From Arsenophonus endosymbiont of Aleurodicus floccissimus (GTDB lineage: Bacteria > Pseudomonadota > Gammaproteobacteria > Enterobacterales > Enterobacteriaceae): a stretch of 64,000 bases of DNA. Below the pieces are notes generated by a model. The model searched no databases. It was not told the DNA's origin and saw only the letters and a program-made list of their open reading frames with translations. Both the position numbers and the translations under genes were made by a program. Position 1 is the first letter of the stretch; each line of letters starts with the position of its first letter. This document shows positions 30,069 to 40,913 of this stretch, piece after piece. The stretch lies in contig NZ_OUND01000003.1 in NCBI RefSeq assembly GCF_900343025.1, positions 338,756 through 402,755 on the forward strand. Reading direction: 5' to 3'.

Positions 30069-32734
30069 TTATTTAACATATTTACTATTTTCTTTATCTA
30101 TTGCAGTCAGGGCTTGGGTCAATTTTTCTGCCAGTTGATGTTGTCTATTTTGATCGAGTACCTAGTTATTTTGATCAGTAAGTACAAACAAATCCTCAAC
30201 TCTTTCTCCAATCGTTGTGATCCTAGCTCCGTGTAAGAGCACGGCCATTTCAGTAAATATATTACCGATCTGTGCCAATAATCCGGGTTGATCGAGGGCT
30301 ACAAGCTCCATATAAGTCCGCCTACCATTAAAATTGGGTAAAAAATGCACTTTAATTGGTACATTAAAATGGCGAAATCTATAATGGGCGTTACGTGTTT
30401 TCAAGGTTTTGCTATTTGGGGTCTTAATAACTTTTAGTAAGGCTTGGTGAATATTTTCATAGCGATCATGGGCTAACGGTTGTCCTTTAGGATCTAATAC
30501 CACAAAAGTATCCATCGTCATATTATCTTTGTTAGTAAATATTTGGGCGCTATGGATATTAAGATTTCGTCTATCAAGTTCTCCAGCAACCGCAGCAAAT
30601 AGAGATGGTCGATCTGGACACTAGATAAAAATTTCAGTACCACCATGCACAGATACTGTACTGATTAGTATTAATGGTTCATTTAATTTGTGTTTTAATA
30701 AAGCACTAGCGTGCCAGGCAAGTTGCTGGGGAGTATGGCGTAAAAAATAATCAGCATAGCAGCGTGACCATAATTTTTTCAGCTCACCTTGATCAATATT
30801 TTTCTCGCCTAGCTAGGTTAACGCTTGCAACCGATTAGATTGGATCCGTTGACGTAAAGTGAGTATTGTTTGCGTATCTTGATTTAATTGATTTTTAGTT
30901 AATAGATACAGCTCTTTTAATAGACTCTGTTTCCAGCTATTCCATAAGTTATTATTGGTTGCACATATATCTGCAACAGTCAGACAAAAAAGATAATCCA
31001 GCCGGTTTATTGATTTCACTTCACTGGCAAATTGTTTAATAACAATCGGATCTTGAATATCACGCCGTTGGGCGGTCACTGACATCAAAAGATGTTGACG
31101 CACAAGCCAGGCAATTAAGGATGAATCATGTTCAGATAGGCTGTGTGCTAGGGCAAATTGCTTTGCATCTTTCGCACCCAGTTCAGAGTGATCACCCTTT
31201 CTACCTTTAGCGATATCATGGAACATAGCTGCCAGCCGTAAAATTTCAGGTTGAGCAAGCTTGGTATAAATGGTAACGCACAAAGGATGTTGGTGACTAT
31301 TATTTTGATCAGCAAATTGATCAAGTTTTTGTAATATGCCAATAGTATATTCATCGACGGTGTAAGTATGAAAAAGATCAAATTGCATTTGGCCAACAAT
31401 ATTTTGCCAAACTGGCGTATAAGCACTAAGTACATCGTGTAAGTGCATGGGCTCAATGGCACCTTTTACCGCTCTGGGGTGGCGCAAAGTAATAATAAAA
31501 ATTTCACGAGCAATTGGAATTTCACACAGAGGTTTAGTCAGTTTTTGGCAAGCAAAACGCAATTGACGCAGTGTAGCTGAGTATATCCCTAGAATATTTT
31601 CCTGTTCGGCCATTTGATAAAATAGCTGCAATATGGCTGCGGGTTGACGATCGAAAAGAGTGCTATCAATCAGATCGATGAGATCTCCTCTAAGTTGAAA
31701 TTGATTATCAAGTTTATGTGGCGCGGCTAGGTTTTTTTTCGCTAAGGATGGCTTCATCAAACAGTTGTAGTAGCATGCTATTTAGTTCTCGTACACGTCG
31801 TGTGACACGATAATAGTCTGTCATCATTTGCTCAACGGGCTGATTGTCTTTACCTTGATAACCAAGTAAGCGGGCAACATTTAATTGATGTTCAAATAGT
31901 AGGCGATTATTATAACATTTTATCATTAAATACAGCGCAAATCGAATACGAAGCAAAAAATTTAAATATGTTTTTAATTCCTCGATATTCTGTTTGGCTT
32001 AGAAAGTCGAAATGAACTGTCTGCTCAATGGTGGTTATACTAAAATGTCGGCGTGCGACCCATAACAGTATGTGAATATTGCGTAAACCGCCGGGACTAC
32101 TTTTGATATCTGGCTCAAGGTTGTAACTAGTACTATGATAACGTTGGTGGCGCAACTGTTGTTCACTACGTTTGGCAGCAAAAAATTTATCAGACGGCCA
32201 AAAGTTATCGCTATATATCGCTTACTGTAATGATAGAAACAGAACTTAATCACCACAAATTAACCTTGATTCAAATAGATTGGTTGCGGTAGATAGATCT
32301 GTTTGTCCTGCCTGTAAACACTCTTCTAATGTGTGCACACTATTGCCAACTTGAAAACCTAAGTCCCATAGTAGAGTAATAAATTGACCAATCTTAGTGG
32401 TGATAGCGGTAGCTAAAGGATATTGACTTAAAATTAATAAATCTACATCTGAAAGTGGATGTAATTCTTGTCGGCCATAACCACCCACGGCAATTAATGA
32501 TAATTGGGGAATTAGTTCGAAACGATTAATTTGCTAAAGACGCTAGAGCAACTTATCAAGATAATTGCTACGGACGGCAATAAGTTCAGCGGCGGTAACT
32601 CCCTCTTTGAAAGATTGTTCTAACCATTTTTGCAAGCGCTCTACCTGTTGTTTTAGTAAAGGTAAAGTAAAATCCTCTTGAGATAATTTATCAAGCGCAA
32701 GGATGAGAGGGACAGGCTGATTACTTTTCATCAT
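30069..32734 (-). pseudogene. glnD: PII uridylyltransferase GlnD, degraded
   Basis: Bifunctional uridylyltransferase/uridylyl-removing enzyme of nitrogen sensing (E. coli 890). Readable in order: N-terminus; nucleotidyltransferase motif [60 protein letters not shown]; the HD domain with [17 protein letters not shown]; and ACT domains ([33 protein letters not shown]). At least six lesions (stops near 32535 and 30800, TAG at 30620-30622 and near 30161, shifts near 32240, 31930 and 31740). A long-standing pseudogene. Confidence 0.93.
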
Positions 32735-32849
32735 GGTATTATAACCGCGAAATTGCTGGAGGAGATCTGATTATGCGATCACTAGTAAATGGTATGAATA
32801 GACAATAAAAAGCAGTAAAACAATAGCATTAAGGTAAAAGCCTCCAAAA

Positions 32850-33668
32850 TTATGGAGGCCAATCTGAAAAGTATCTATTCACTAATATAGCCGAAATAAA
32901 TGGTTCTTCTTCTTTCCGTAAGGTAAAAATTTCACATCCATCGTTGGTGACAGCTAAAGTATGTTCATATTGTGCCGACCAACCTCGATCTTTTGTTTTT
33001 ACTGTCCAGCCATCTTTCATTGTTCTAATACGATGATCGCCGGTATTTACCATTGGTTCGATAGTAAAGGTCATGCCTTTTTGCAGTATCACACCACCGT
33101 CATCAGCATCGTAATGTAATACTTGAGGTTCTTCATGAAAAACTCGACCAATACCATGGCCACAATATTCGCGCACGACAGAAAAATGATGCTGTTGAAC
33201 AAATTGCTGAATTGCCTGACCTATCGTCCGTAAACGAATACCAGGTTTGACCATTTTTAAAGCAAGATAAAGGCTTTCCTGTGTTACCTTACACAACCGT
33301 TCGCCTTGAATGGTTGGTTTGCCTACAATAAACATTTTGGAAGTGTCGCCATGGAAGCCATTTTTAATAACGGTGACATCGATATTAATGATATCACCTT
33401 TTTTTAATATTTTTTCATTACTCGGAATACCATGACAAATAACATCATTAACGGATGTACAGATAGATTTAGGAAAGCTATGATAATTTAAACAGGCTGG
33501 GATAGCTTTCTGTTTTTCGACGATATGTGAGTGACAGATGCGATCAAGTTCACCTGTGGAAATGCCGGGTTTTATGTAAGGTTCAATAATTTCTAACACT
33601 TCTGCCGCCAAATGTCCGGCAATACGCATTTTCTGAATATCTTCTTCCGTTTTAATTGAGATAGCCAT
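32850..33668 (-). CDS. map: Methionine aminopeptidase, type I
   Basis: Removes initiator Met from nascent proteins; dimetal enzyme (272 residues; E. coli 264). The metal ligands are all present in their motifs: Asp in NIDVTVIKNGFHGDTSK (two), His in EYCGHGIGRVFHEEP, Glu in FTIEPMVN and Glu in QYEHTLAV. The C-terminus has about ten extra residues (FISAILVNRYF...) of no obvious function, possibly from loss of the original stop. Divergent from rpsB as in enterobacteria. Confidence 0.95.
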   Translation of the reverse strand: MAISIKTEEDIQKMRIAGHLAAEVLEIIEPYIKPGISTGELDRICHSHIVEKQKAIPACLNYHSFPKSICTSVNDVICHGIPSNEKILKKGDIINIDVTVIKNGFHGDTSKMFIVGKPTIQGERLCKVTQESLYLALKMVKPGIRLRTIGQAIQQFVQQHHFSVVREYCGHGIGRVFHEEPQVLHYDADDGGVILQKGMTFTIEPMVNTGDHRIRTMKDGWTVKTKDRGWSAQYEHTLAVTNDGCEIFTLRKEEEPFISAILVNRYFSDWPP

Positions 33669-34156
33669 GAATTCTGCCTATTTATGCTGATTTGAATGAG
33701 TAAAAATGCACTTATCAGCCAATTATGTTGATTAAATATAAATACTGTATGTTGACGGTTATGTTAGCAGCGCGAAGCGCAGTTATGCCAACTAACGACT
33801 TAACATATCAATTTTTTTTAAAATATGAAAATAGCCAAAAAGTAAATGTTTGGTTATTTTAAATTGAATTATCACTAGTGAACTGTAAAAAAACATAAAA
33901 ATTATAATGTTAGCAATAACACGCAATAAAATATTGTTAAAGTAAATTTTATTCAGAAATGAATATTATTCATTTCTGAAGTAAGCAATACTAATTGTCA
34001 GTGTTATTTTTTTAGTTCAGCTAAATGACTTAAGCGTAGAAAAATATAACTATATCTGGTGTTTTTGGTTATTTTATGATATAAAGCGCGCCGGCATTCT
34101 GTGTATTTTAATAGTAGAAAAACATAGAGTTAGCTCTAACATAAACTTAACTGTGT
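33669..34156. other. map-rpsB divergent intergenic region
   Basis: No gene seen. It holds a 12-bp hairpin with one G-U pair (33828-33839 with 33849-33860, core TAGCCAAA/TTTGGTTA). The AT-rich flanks give it a terminator look, but no clean T run follows on either strand. A short GCGC-GAA-GCGC hairpin lies near 33770. Promoters of both genes must be here. Confidence 0.45.
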
Positions 34157-34162
34157 TATAAT
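34157..34162 (+). promoter_or_regulatory. -10 element of rpsB-tsf promoter
   Basis: TATAAT about 118 bases before the rpsB ATG, followed immediately by the conserved leader. No convincing -35 is visible at 16-18 bases upstream; an extended -10 (TGTG just before) may compensate. Confidence 0.55.
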
Positions 34163-34164
34163 AC

Positions 34165-34280
34165 ACACAGATCGGCACATTTTCCGGGGTGCTCTTATGT
34201 AGGAAAATCTACAGCTAATGAGTCGGGGAATGGGATCTGTGGAGGCATAACCCCAATTTACTAAATTGATAGAGGTTTAA
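34165..34280 (+). ncRNA. rpsB leader (S2 autoregulatory / t44-type RNA)
   Basis: The 5' untranslated region of rpsB, in the position of the conserved gammaproteobacterial S2 leader (E. coli t44/tff). It carries GGAGGCATAACCCCAA (34240-34255), which I recognise as the conserved 3' part, and the upstream GGGAATGGGATCTG region able to pair locally. S2 is known to repress its own operon through this leader. Confidence 0.6.
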
Positions 34281-35006
34281 ATGGCAACTGTTTCCATGCG
34301 CGATATGCTTCAGGCGGGCGTTCACTTTGGTCACCAAACTCGTTACTGGAATCCAAAGATGAAAACTTACATCTTTGGTGCGCGCAACAAAGTGCATATC
34401 ATTAATTTGGAAAAAACTGTTCCAATGTTCAATAAAGCATTAGCTGAATTGACTAAAATTGCTTCACGAAAAGGCAAAATTCTGTTTGTTGGCACTAAAC
34501 GCGCAGCAAGCGAATCAATAAAAGAAGCGGCTAATAGTTGTGATCAGTATTTTGTTAACCACCGTTGGTTAGGTGGTATGCTGACTAACTGGAAAACCGT
34601 TCGTCAGTCTATTAAGCGCCTGAAAGATTTAGAAGCACAATCTCAGGATGGTACTTTTGATAAGTTGACCAAAAAAGAAGCGTTGATACGTACCCGTGAA
34701 CTTAACAAGTTAGAAAATAGTTTGGGTGGCATTAAAGAGATGAGCGGTTTGCCTGACGCTTTATTTGTTGTTGATGCGGAACATGAGCATATTGCTATAA
34801 AAGAAGCAAACAACTTAGGTATCCCTGTATTTGCGGTTGTTGATACTAACTCTGATCCAGATGGTGTTGACTATATCATCCCTGGTAATGATGATGCGAT
34901 CCGCGCAGTTAAACTGTATCTGGATGCTGTTGCGAAAGCTGTCCATGAAGGTCGTTCTCAAGATCAGGCGATTAAACCAGAAGAAAACTTGATAGAGATT
35001 GAATAA
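34281..35006 (+). CDS. rpsB: 30S ribosomal protein S2
   Basis: S2 (241 residues, E. coli length 241). Reads [35 protein letters not shown], the [15 protein letters not shown] block, [13 protein letters not shown] and [11 protein letters not shown]; the C-terminal tail is complete. Preceded by GAGGTTTAA. First gene of rpsB-tsf; expression is autoregulated via the leader just upstream. Confidence 0.97.
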   Translation: MATVSMRDMLQAGVHFGHQTRYWNPKMKTYIFGARNKVHIINLEKTVPMFNKALAELTKIASRKGKILFVGTKRAASESIKEAANSCDQYFVNHRWLGGMLTNWKTVRQSIKRLKDLEAQSQDGTFDKLTKKEALIRTRELNKLENSLGGIKEMSGLPDALFVVDAEHEHIAIKEANNLGIPVFAVVDTNSDPDGVDYIIPGNDDAIRAVKLYLDAVAKAVHEGRSQDQAIKPEENLIEIE

Positions 35007-35160
35007 TAAGGCCAGCGCTTCGTTAGTATAGAAGAGTACTTATGGACCAGGTATTACAATATATTGGTTATAGGGGCCTAATTGGCTATTTTTTACTTAT
35101 CAGAATGAGAATTGTCTGCATGGGATGATTTCCCATCAGATAGATTGAGGAATAAATCAC

Positions 35161-36012
35161 ATGTCTGGAATTACCGCTGCTTTGGTAAAAGAACTGCGCG
35201 AACGTACTGGTGCAGGTATGATGGAATGTAAAAAAGCATTGGTTGAAGCTGATGAAAATATTGAATTAGCTATTGATAATATGCGTAAATCAGGTCAAGC
35301 AAAAGCGGCTAAGAAAGCCGGTCGAGTGGCTGCCGAAGGTGTAGTAATGGCGGAAATTTCTGCCGATGGTAAATTTGGTGCATTGCTTGAGTTGAATTGT
35401 GAAACGGATTTTGTGGCTAAGGATGCTAGTTTTGTTGCATTTGGTAATGAAGTACTGAAATTCGTTGTGGCAAATAAATTGTCAAATATTGAAGAATTAA
35501 AGGCAAAATTTGAAGAACAACGTACAGCAATCGTTGCTAAAATTGGTGAAAATATTAATATTCGCCGAGTCGAGATCCTAGAAGGTGAAAAAATCGGCTA
35601 TTATTTACATGGTGCTCGTATTGGCGTTCTTGTGTCTGCAAACGGTGCGGATGATGAGCTTATTAAACATATTGCTATGCATATTGCGGCGAGCAAACCC
35701 GAATATGTTACCCCGGCAGATGTACCAGCCGATGTTGTCGCTCATGAGCACCAAATTCAATTAGATATAGCAATGCAATCGGGTAAACCTTGTGAAATTG
35801 CGGAAAAAATAGTAACTGGCCGCATGAATAAATTTACCGGTGAGATCTCTTTAATTGGCCAACAATTTGTTATGGATCCAAGTAAAACAGTTGGTACGTT
35901 ATTAAAAGAGAAAAATGCAACGGTGACTAACTTTATCCGTTTTGAAGTTGGTGAAGGTATCGAAAAAGTAGAAACTGATTTTGCTGCTGAAGTTGCGGCA
36001 ATGAGTAAATAA
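35161..36012 (+). CDS. tsf: Elongation factor Ts
   Basis: Guanine-nucleotide exchange factor for EF-Tu (283 residues, as in E. coli). The N-terminal UBA-like domain begins [24 protein letters not shown]; the core TDFVAKD (EF-Tu contact region) is intact, as is the C-terminal module ending EVAAMSK. TGAGGAATAAATC precedes the ATG. Co-transcribed with rpsB across a 154-base spacer, then terminated by the hairpin at 36032. Confidence 0.97.
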   Translation: MSGITAALVKELRERTGAGMMECKKALVEADENIELAIDNMRKSGQAKAAKKAGRVAAEGVVMAEISADGKFGALLELNCETDFVAKDASFVAFGNEVLKFVVANKLSNIEELKAKFEEQRTAIVAKIGENINIRRVEILEGEKIGYYLHGARIGVLVSANGADDELIKHIAMHIAASKPEYVTPADVPADVVAHEHQIQLDIAMQSGKPCEIAEKIVTGRMNKFTGEISLIGQQFVMDPSKTVGTLLKEKNATVTNFIRFEVGEGIEKVETDFAAEVAAMSK

Positions 36013-36031
36013 TGATACCAATTGTTAAATA

Positions 36032-36057
36032 GAGCCGCCAGTAGGCGGTTCTGTTTT
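36032..36057 (+). terminator. Terminator of rpsB-tsf
   Basis: GAGCCGCC (36032-36039) pairs with GGCGGTTC (36044-36051, one G-U) around an AGTA loop, followed by TGTTTT. Confidence 0.85.
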
Positions 36058-36304
36058 ATCTAATATCGATAATTTATTTTTTATCTATCTGATAATACAT
36101 TATCAATGATAATTTATGTGTAAAATATGCCACTAAATTATTTAATTCAGCATATGCTTAATTCAACAGATTAGGGTTAGTATTTAGATTAAATTATCTT
36201 TTTCTAAAATAATGAAGAAAAGTAATTAATCAAGTATTTTACATTCAGACTTTGAACTAAGAATTTTAAACCTTCAATAATTTATCTGCTCAGGATGAAA
36301 CACC

Positions 36305-37034
36305 ATGGAAACTAATGAAAAACCAGTATATCAACGTATCTTGCTTAAGCTTAGTGGCGAAGCTCTACAAGGTTCAGGAGGTTTTGGTATTGATGCGAGC
36401 GTTTTAGATCGTATGGCACAAGAAATTAAGGAACTGGTAGAGTTAGCGATACAAGTTGGTATCGTTATTGGTGGGTCAAATATTTTTCAGTCGTGCCGGG
36501 CTGGCCGATGCTGGGATGAATCGTGTAGTTGGTGATCATATGGGAATGCTAGCGACAGTAATGAATGGATTAGCCATGCGTGATGCTTTACATCGTGCAT
36601 ATATTAATGCCAGGCTCATGTCTGCAATACCATTAAATGGTGTGTGTGACAATTATAGTTGGGCTGAGGCGATTAGTTTGCTTCGTAATGGCAAAGTTGT
36701 TATTTTCTCGGCCGGAACGGGAAATCCTTTCTTTACCACAGATTCAGCGGCTTGTTTACGAGGGATAGAAATTGAGGCGGATGTTGTTTTAAAAGCAACC
36801 AAAGTTGATGGCGTCTATTCTGCTGATCCATCGAAGCGTTCAGATGTGGTTTTTTATAATAAATTAACGTATCAGGACGTATTAGAACGCGAATTAAAAG
36901 TGATGGATTTGGCGGCATTTACGCTGGCTCGTGATCATAATTTACCTATTCGCGTTTTTAACATAAATAAACCCGGTGCGTTACGTCGAATTGTGATGGG
37001 TGAAAATGAAGGCACGTTAATCTCGTGTGATTAA
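36305..37034 (+). CDS. pyrH: UMP kinase, interrupted by one apparent frameshift
   Basis: UMP to UDP kinase, normally essential (E. coli 241 residues). The N-terminal [13 protein letters not shown] and IGGSN motifs are in one frame (36305 to about 36485); [33 protein letters not shown] onward (not all quoted) is in another to 37034, including [19 protein letters not shown] and [10 protein letters not shown]. The break falls at five T (36483-36487): removing one T restores a full-length protein. Because the rest is conserved and the gene essential, I favour sequence error or very recent slippage; some transcripts could be corrected. Confidence 0.85.
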
Positions 37035-37152
37035 TCTCCTGAGAGACACGGATGATTTTTGGCGGTATGATATTATCAGCATCGTTAAAATAATTGAATT
37101 GGGTTATCGGTTATAGCCTAAATATTTATAACCAGTTGCTAAGGGTTTAAAT

Positions 37153-37710
37153 GTGATTAATGAAATCAAAAAAAATGCTCAAGAGCGTATGGAAAAAGGC
37201 GTCGAAGCATTGAAAAGTCAAATCAATAAAGTTCGTACCGGCCGTGCATCGCCAAGTTTATTGGATGGTATCATGGTTGAATATTATGGTGCTGCAACGC
37301 CGTTACGTCAGTTAGCGAATATTACCGCTGAGGATTCACGTACACTCGCCATTACTGTTTTTGATCGTACGTTAGCACGAGCAGTGGAAAAGGCCATTAT
37401 AGCATCAGATCTGGGTCTTAATCCTTCTTCAGCAGGAACCATAATAAGGGTGCCTTTACCACCGTTGACGGAAGAACGACGTAAGGATTTGATTAAAGTT
37501 GTCCGTAATGATGCTGAGCAAGGGCGTGTATCTGTTCGTAATGCACGACGTGATGCGAATGATAAAATCAAGGCATTACTAAAAGATAAAGAAATTGGTG
37601 AGGATGATGAACGTCGAGCACAAGATGAAATCCAGAAGTTGACCGATAATTTTATCAAAAAAGTTGATGAAGCTCTGGAACAAAAAGAAAAAGAATTGAT
37701 GGAATTTTAA
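37153..37710 (+). CDS. frr: Ribosome recycling factor
   Basis: RRF splits post-termination ribosomes with EF-G (185 residues, as in E. coli). GTG start, as in E. coli frr; an AAGGG site is 10 bases upstream. Signature segments: [57 protein letters not shown] (20 residues), and the charged coiled-coil C-terminus. Intact. Confidence 0.96.
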   Translation: MINEIKKNAQERMEKGVEALKSQINKVRTGRASPSLLDGIMVEYYGAATPLRQLANITAEDSRTLAITVFDRTLARAVEKAIIASDLGLNPSSAGTIIRVPLPPLTEERRKDLIKVVRNDAEQGRVSVRNARRDANDKIKALLKDKEIGEDDERRAQDEIQKLTDNFIKKVDEALEQKEKELMEF

Positions 37711-37718
37711 ACATTTTT

Positions 37719-37763
37719 ATAATAAAGCCATAAGCTATATAAAAGCAAGTATGGCTTTATTAT
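37719..37763 (+). terminator. Hairpin downstream of frr
   Basis: Perfect 14-bp stem ATAATAAAGCCATA (37719-37732) with its complement (37750-37763) and a 17-base loop. No strong T run, so it may be a weak terminator or a 3' stabiliser. Confidence 0.6.
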
Positions 37764-37855
37764 ATCTTTAAATTTATTGCTCCATTTTATGTTATGCTAT
37801 ATAGCTGAGTTAAGAATAATTCTTTTTAATTAAATAGTAGAGCATATATATCACA

Positions 37856-39058
37856 ATGATACGTCTGACAATTTTAGGCTCGACGGGTTCAATTGGTAAA
37901 ACGACACTATCAGTAGTCAAAAAAAATCCAGCGAAATTTGAAATTATCGCATTAGTTTCACATAAAAATGTGGCTACTATGGTTCAGCAATGCTTAGAAT
38001 TCCAGCCACAATATGCTGCTATGTCAGACGAAAAATCAGCCAATAATCTAAGAAGCATACTAAATAAACACGGATGTAAAACTGAAGTTTTAGCAGGCCA
38101 AAAGGGAGTTTGTGAACTAGCGGCGCTTGATAATGTTGATCAAGTGATGTCCGCAATTATCGGAATTGCTGGATTAATGCCAACATTAGCTGCGATTCGT
38201 CAAGGTAAGCGTATTCTATTAGCCAATAAAGAGTCATTAATTACTAGTGGGCAACTGTTTTTCGACGCAATTAAAAAATATGATGCGCAGGTGCTGCCTA
38301 TTGATAGTGAGCATAATGCGATATTTCAAAGTTTACCGACTAAAATTCAGAGTAATTTAGGTTTTGTTAATCTTGAACAACACGGAATAACGCGCATAGT
38401 ATTAACTGGCTCGGGTGGCCCTTTTCGTGAAATTCCGCTCGCTTCTCTTAAGAACATAACGCCTAATGAGGCTTCCAATCACCCTAATTGGTCTATGGGG
38501 CGTAAGATCTCGGTTGATTCGGCAACGATGATGAATAAAGGGCTTGAGTATATTGAAGCGCGGTATTTTTTTAATGCTTCAGCCGAACAAATTGAAGTTA
38601 TCATTCATCCACAATCTGTTATTCATTCCATGGTATGCTATCAGGATGGAAGTGTAATCGCTCAATTAGGTACGCCTGATATGAGAACACCGATTTCTTA
38701 TAGTATGGCTTATCCAGATCGTATCCCTTCAGGTGCAGCGGCACTTGATTTTAAACAATTATCTTCATTAACTTTTATTGCTCCAGATTACCAACGTTAC
38801 CCCTGTTTGAAATTAGCGATTGATGCTTGTCATCATGGGCAAGCATCAACCACAATTTTAAATGCTGCGAATGAAGTTTCTGTTGCTGCATTTTTGGCTG
38901 GAAAGCTTCGATTTACTGATATTGCGCAAGTTAATTTGGATACAGTAGAAAGGTTAAGTTTGGCCGAACCTGATAGCATTGATGCAGTGTTAGCGATTGA
39001 TAGCGAAGCGCGTCAAATGGCAATTAATTATATTGAAACATTAGCAATATACTATTAA
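37856..39058 (+). CDS. dxr: 1-deoxy-D-xylulose 5-phosphate reductoisomerase
   Basis: Second enzyme of the MEP isoprenoid pathway (400 residues; E. coli 398). The NADPH-binding [12 protein letters not shown] opens the protein; LLANKESLI, the metal/substrate block [12 protein letters not shown] (Asp-Ser-Glu) and [29 protein letters not shown] and [10 protein letters not shown] are intact. It feeds ispU downstream in undecaprenyl phosphate supply. About 220 bases of gene-free sequence separate it from ispU. Confidence 0.96.
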   Translation: MIRLTILGSTGSIGKTTLSVVKKNPAKFEIIALVSHKNVATMVQQCLEFQPQYAAMSDEKSANNLRSILNKHGCKTEVLAGQKGVCELAALDNVDQVMSAIIGIAGLMPTLAAIRQGKRILLANKESLITSGQLFFDAIKKYDAQVLPIDSEHNAIFQSLPTKIQSNLGFVNLEQHGITRIVLTGSGGPFREIPLASLKNITPNEASNHPNWSMGRKISVDSATMMNKGLEYIEARYFFNASAEQIEVIIHPQSVIHSMVCYQDGSVIAQLGTPDMRTPISYSMAYPDRIPSGAAALDFKQLSSLTFIAPDYQRYPCLKLAIDACHHGQASTTILNAANEVSVAAFLAGKLRFTDIAQVNLDTVERLSLAEPDSIDAVLAIDSEARQMAINYIETLAIYY

Positions 39059-39278
39059 TAAAAAATTTTAGCTGCTCAAATGTTTCTATATTTATCTCAG
39101 ATTAAACTTTTATAAAATTATAATGGGTTAAGGATATCAAAAATGAATAAAGAGCTAACTATTAACTTATTAGTAAATATGGAAATTTTTTGATTCATCT
39201 TAAGTAATTTTATTTTTATTATCCAAAATAATTAAGCGCAATAGTTATGTTAGCTTATAGTAAAGGAACTTTTTTGGC

Positions 39279-40034
39279 ATGAAACTTATGTATGATAATG
39301 ATAGCTCACAGCAACGAATTCCGAGGCATGTTGCTATTATTATGGATGGTAATGGACGCTGGGCGAAGCAACATGGAAAGTTAAGAATTAAAGGGCATCG
39401 AGCAGGAACAGAAGCGGTACAAAAAGCGGTTAAATTTGCTGTTGAAAATGAGATTCAGTCTTTAACTCTCTATGCGTTTAGTAGTGAAAATTGGAATCGA
39501 CCAGAAACTGAGGTTAGTGCTCTGATGGAACTTTTTACTTGGTTTCTGGATGATGAAGTTAAAAATTTAAATATTCATAATGTTAAATTAACGATTATTG
39601 GCGATATCAGCCGATTTAAAACTAAATTACAAAATCGTATCAAACACGCGGTTGACTTAACCGCAAATAATACCGGATTACAACTCAATATTGCCGCTAA
39701 TTATGGTGGTCGTTGGGATATTGCCCATGCAATGGGACTTATTGCAGAAAAAATTAAGGCGGGTTCATTATTACCAGAAAATATTAACGAAGAAACGGTA
39801 AATGAATTTATTAGTCTGCATGATCAACCAACCGTTGATTTAGTTATTAGAACTGGGAGAGAATATCGAATCAGTAATTTTCTTTTATGGCAGATTGCTT
39901 ATGCTGAATTTTATTTTACCGATGTGCTCTGGCCGGATTTTGATGAGGAAGCTTTCAAAAGTGCAATTGTGGCTTTTAATCAGCGTGAACGACGTTTTGG
40001 TAACACTGAGCCTGATGATATCAATGAAGAATAG
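39279..40034 (+). CDS. ispU: Undecaprenyl diphosphate synthase, with altered signature
   Basis: cis-prenyltransferase (UppS) making the C55 lipid carrier for peptidoglycan and LPS (251 residues; E. coli 253). The P-loop-like RHVAIIMDGNGRWAKQ, with the catalytic Asp, GHRAGTE, and LYAFSSENWNRP are intact. In the C-terminal signature normally RTGGEHRISNFLLWQ the sequence is RTGREYRISNFLLWQ: an otherwise invariant Gly is Arg (residue 194, AGA) and the following His is Tyr (residue 196). Reads full length from an ATG after AAAGGAAC. Essential elsewhere, so presumably still functional. Confidence 0.93.
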   Translation: MKLMYDNDSSQQRIPRHVAIIMDGNGRWAKQHGKLRIKGHRAGTEAVQKAVKFAVENEIQSLTLYAFSSENWNRPETEVSALMELFTWFLDDEVKNLNIHNVKLTIIGDISRFKTKLQNRIKHAVDLTANNTGLQLNIAANYGGRWDIAHAMGLIAEKIKAGSLLPENINEETVNEFISLHDQPTVDLVIRTGREYRISNFLLWQIAYAEFYFTDVLWPDFDEEAFKSAIVAFNQRERRFGNTEPDDINEE

Positions 40035-40043
40035 GGGACTCTT

Positions 40044-40898
40044 TTGCTAAACTTAAATGCTCGTATCATTACAGCTATCATACTTATTCCATTAGTTATC
40101 GCGGCACTTTTTTTCTTACCTCCTAACTTGTTTGGTTATGTTATCATTGTTATTTGCTCGTTAGCTGCTTGGGAATGGAGCCAATTTATTGGCTGGACAG
40201 TGCAGATTAAACGAATTATATCTGCTGTTTTATTTGGTATTTGTTTATTGGGTTTACAATTGTCATTTCAGGATCTCAGTCAATTAACAATGGAGCCTTT
40301 GATTATTTATATTTTATCGGCTGGGTTAGTTTGGTGGTTAGTTGCGATAATATTGGTTGTCACTTTTCCTACTTCTGCTCGATTCTGGTCTCAGTCAGTA
40401 ATATTAAAAATTTTTTTTGGTGTTTTAACCATTTTACCTTTTTACTGTGGCATGTTGGTGTTAAAAAGCGCCGATTATCATATTGGCAATTTTATCGGTG
40501 CTTGGTGGGTGTTTTATGTCATGCTATTAGTTTGGAGTGCAGATAGCGGCGCTTATTTTTTTGGACATTTATTTGGTAAACATAAATTGGCCGCGAAGGT
40601 TTCTCCTGGTAAAACCTTGGAAGGCATGCTCGGTGGAATGCTGACAGCAGGTATTATAGCCTGGCTATTTAGTTTATTTGTTCCTGTTTTATTAATATCC
40701 AATAATTTACTATTTTGTTCTGTTATTGTTGTAATTATTTCTGTTTTTGGTGATTTAACGGAAAGTATGTTTAAACGTCAGGCTGGCATCAAAAATAGTA
40801 GTCATTTAATTCCAGGACATGGTGGCGTATTAGATAGAATCGATAGTTTGACCGTGGCTATACCTGTTTTTGCAGGATTGACATTGTTATTTTTTTAG
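40044..40898 (+). CDS. cdsA: Phosphatidate cytidylyltransferase
   Basis: Inner-membrane enzyme making CDP-diacylglycerol (284 residues; E. coli 285). Many hydrophobic helices, then the CdsA signature near the C-terminus: FGDLTESMFKRQAGI followed by KNSSHLIPGHGGVLDRIDSL. The usual Lys-Asp of the signature is Lys-Asn here (Asn251), while the GDL and DRxD aspartates are kept. TTG start (40044) with AGGGGA upstream, eight bases after ispU; compact operon continuing to rseP. Confidence 0.93.
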   Translation: MLNLNARIITAIILIPLVIAALFFLPPNLFGYVIIVICSLAAWEWSQFIGWTVQIKRIISAVLFGICLLGLQLSFQDLSQLTMEPLIIYILSAGLVWWLVAIILVVTFPTSARFWSQSVILKIFFGVLTILPFYCGMLVLKSADYHIGNFIGAWWVFYVMLLVWSADSGAYFFGHLFGKHKLAAKVSPGKTLEGMLGGMLTAGIIAWLFSLFVPVLLISNNLLFCSVIVVIISVFGDLTESMFKRQAGIKNSSHLIPGHGGVLDRIDSLTVAIPVFAGLTLLFF

Positions 40899-40913
40899 TT
40901 TTTAAGGTATATC

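Noticed and set aside
37308..37658. Long open frame on the minus strand inside frr
   Set aside because: Shadow of a conserved gene; low-complexity translation and no start context.
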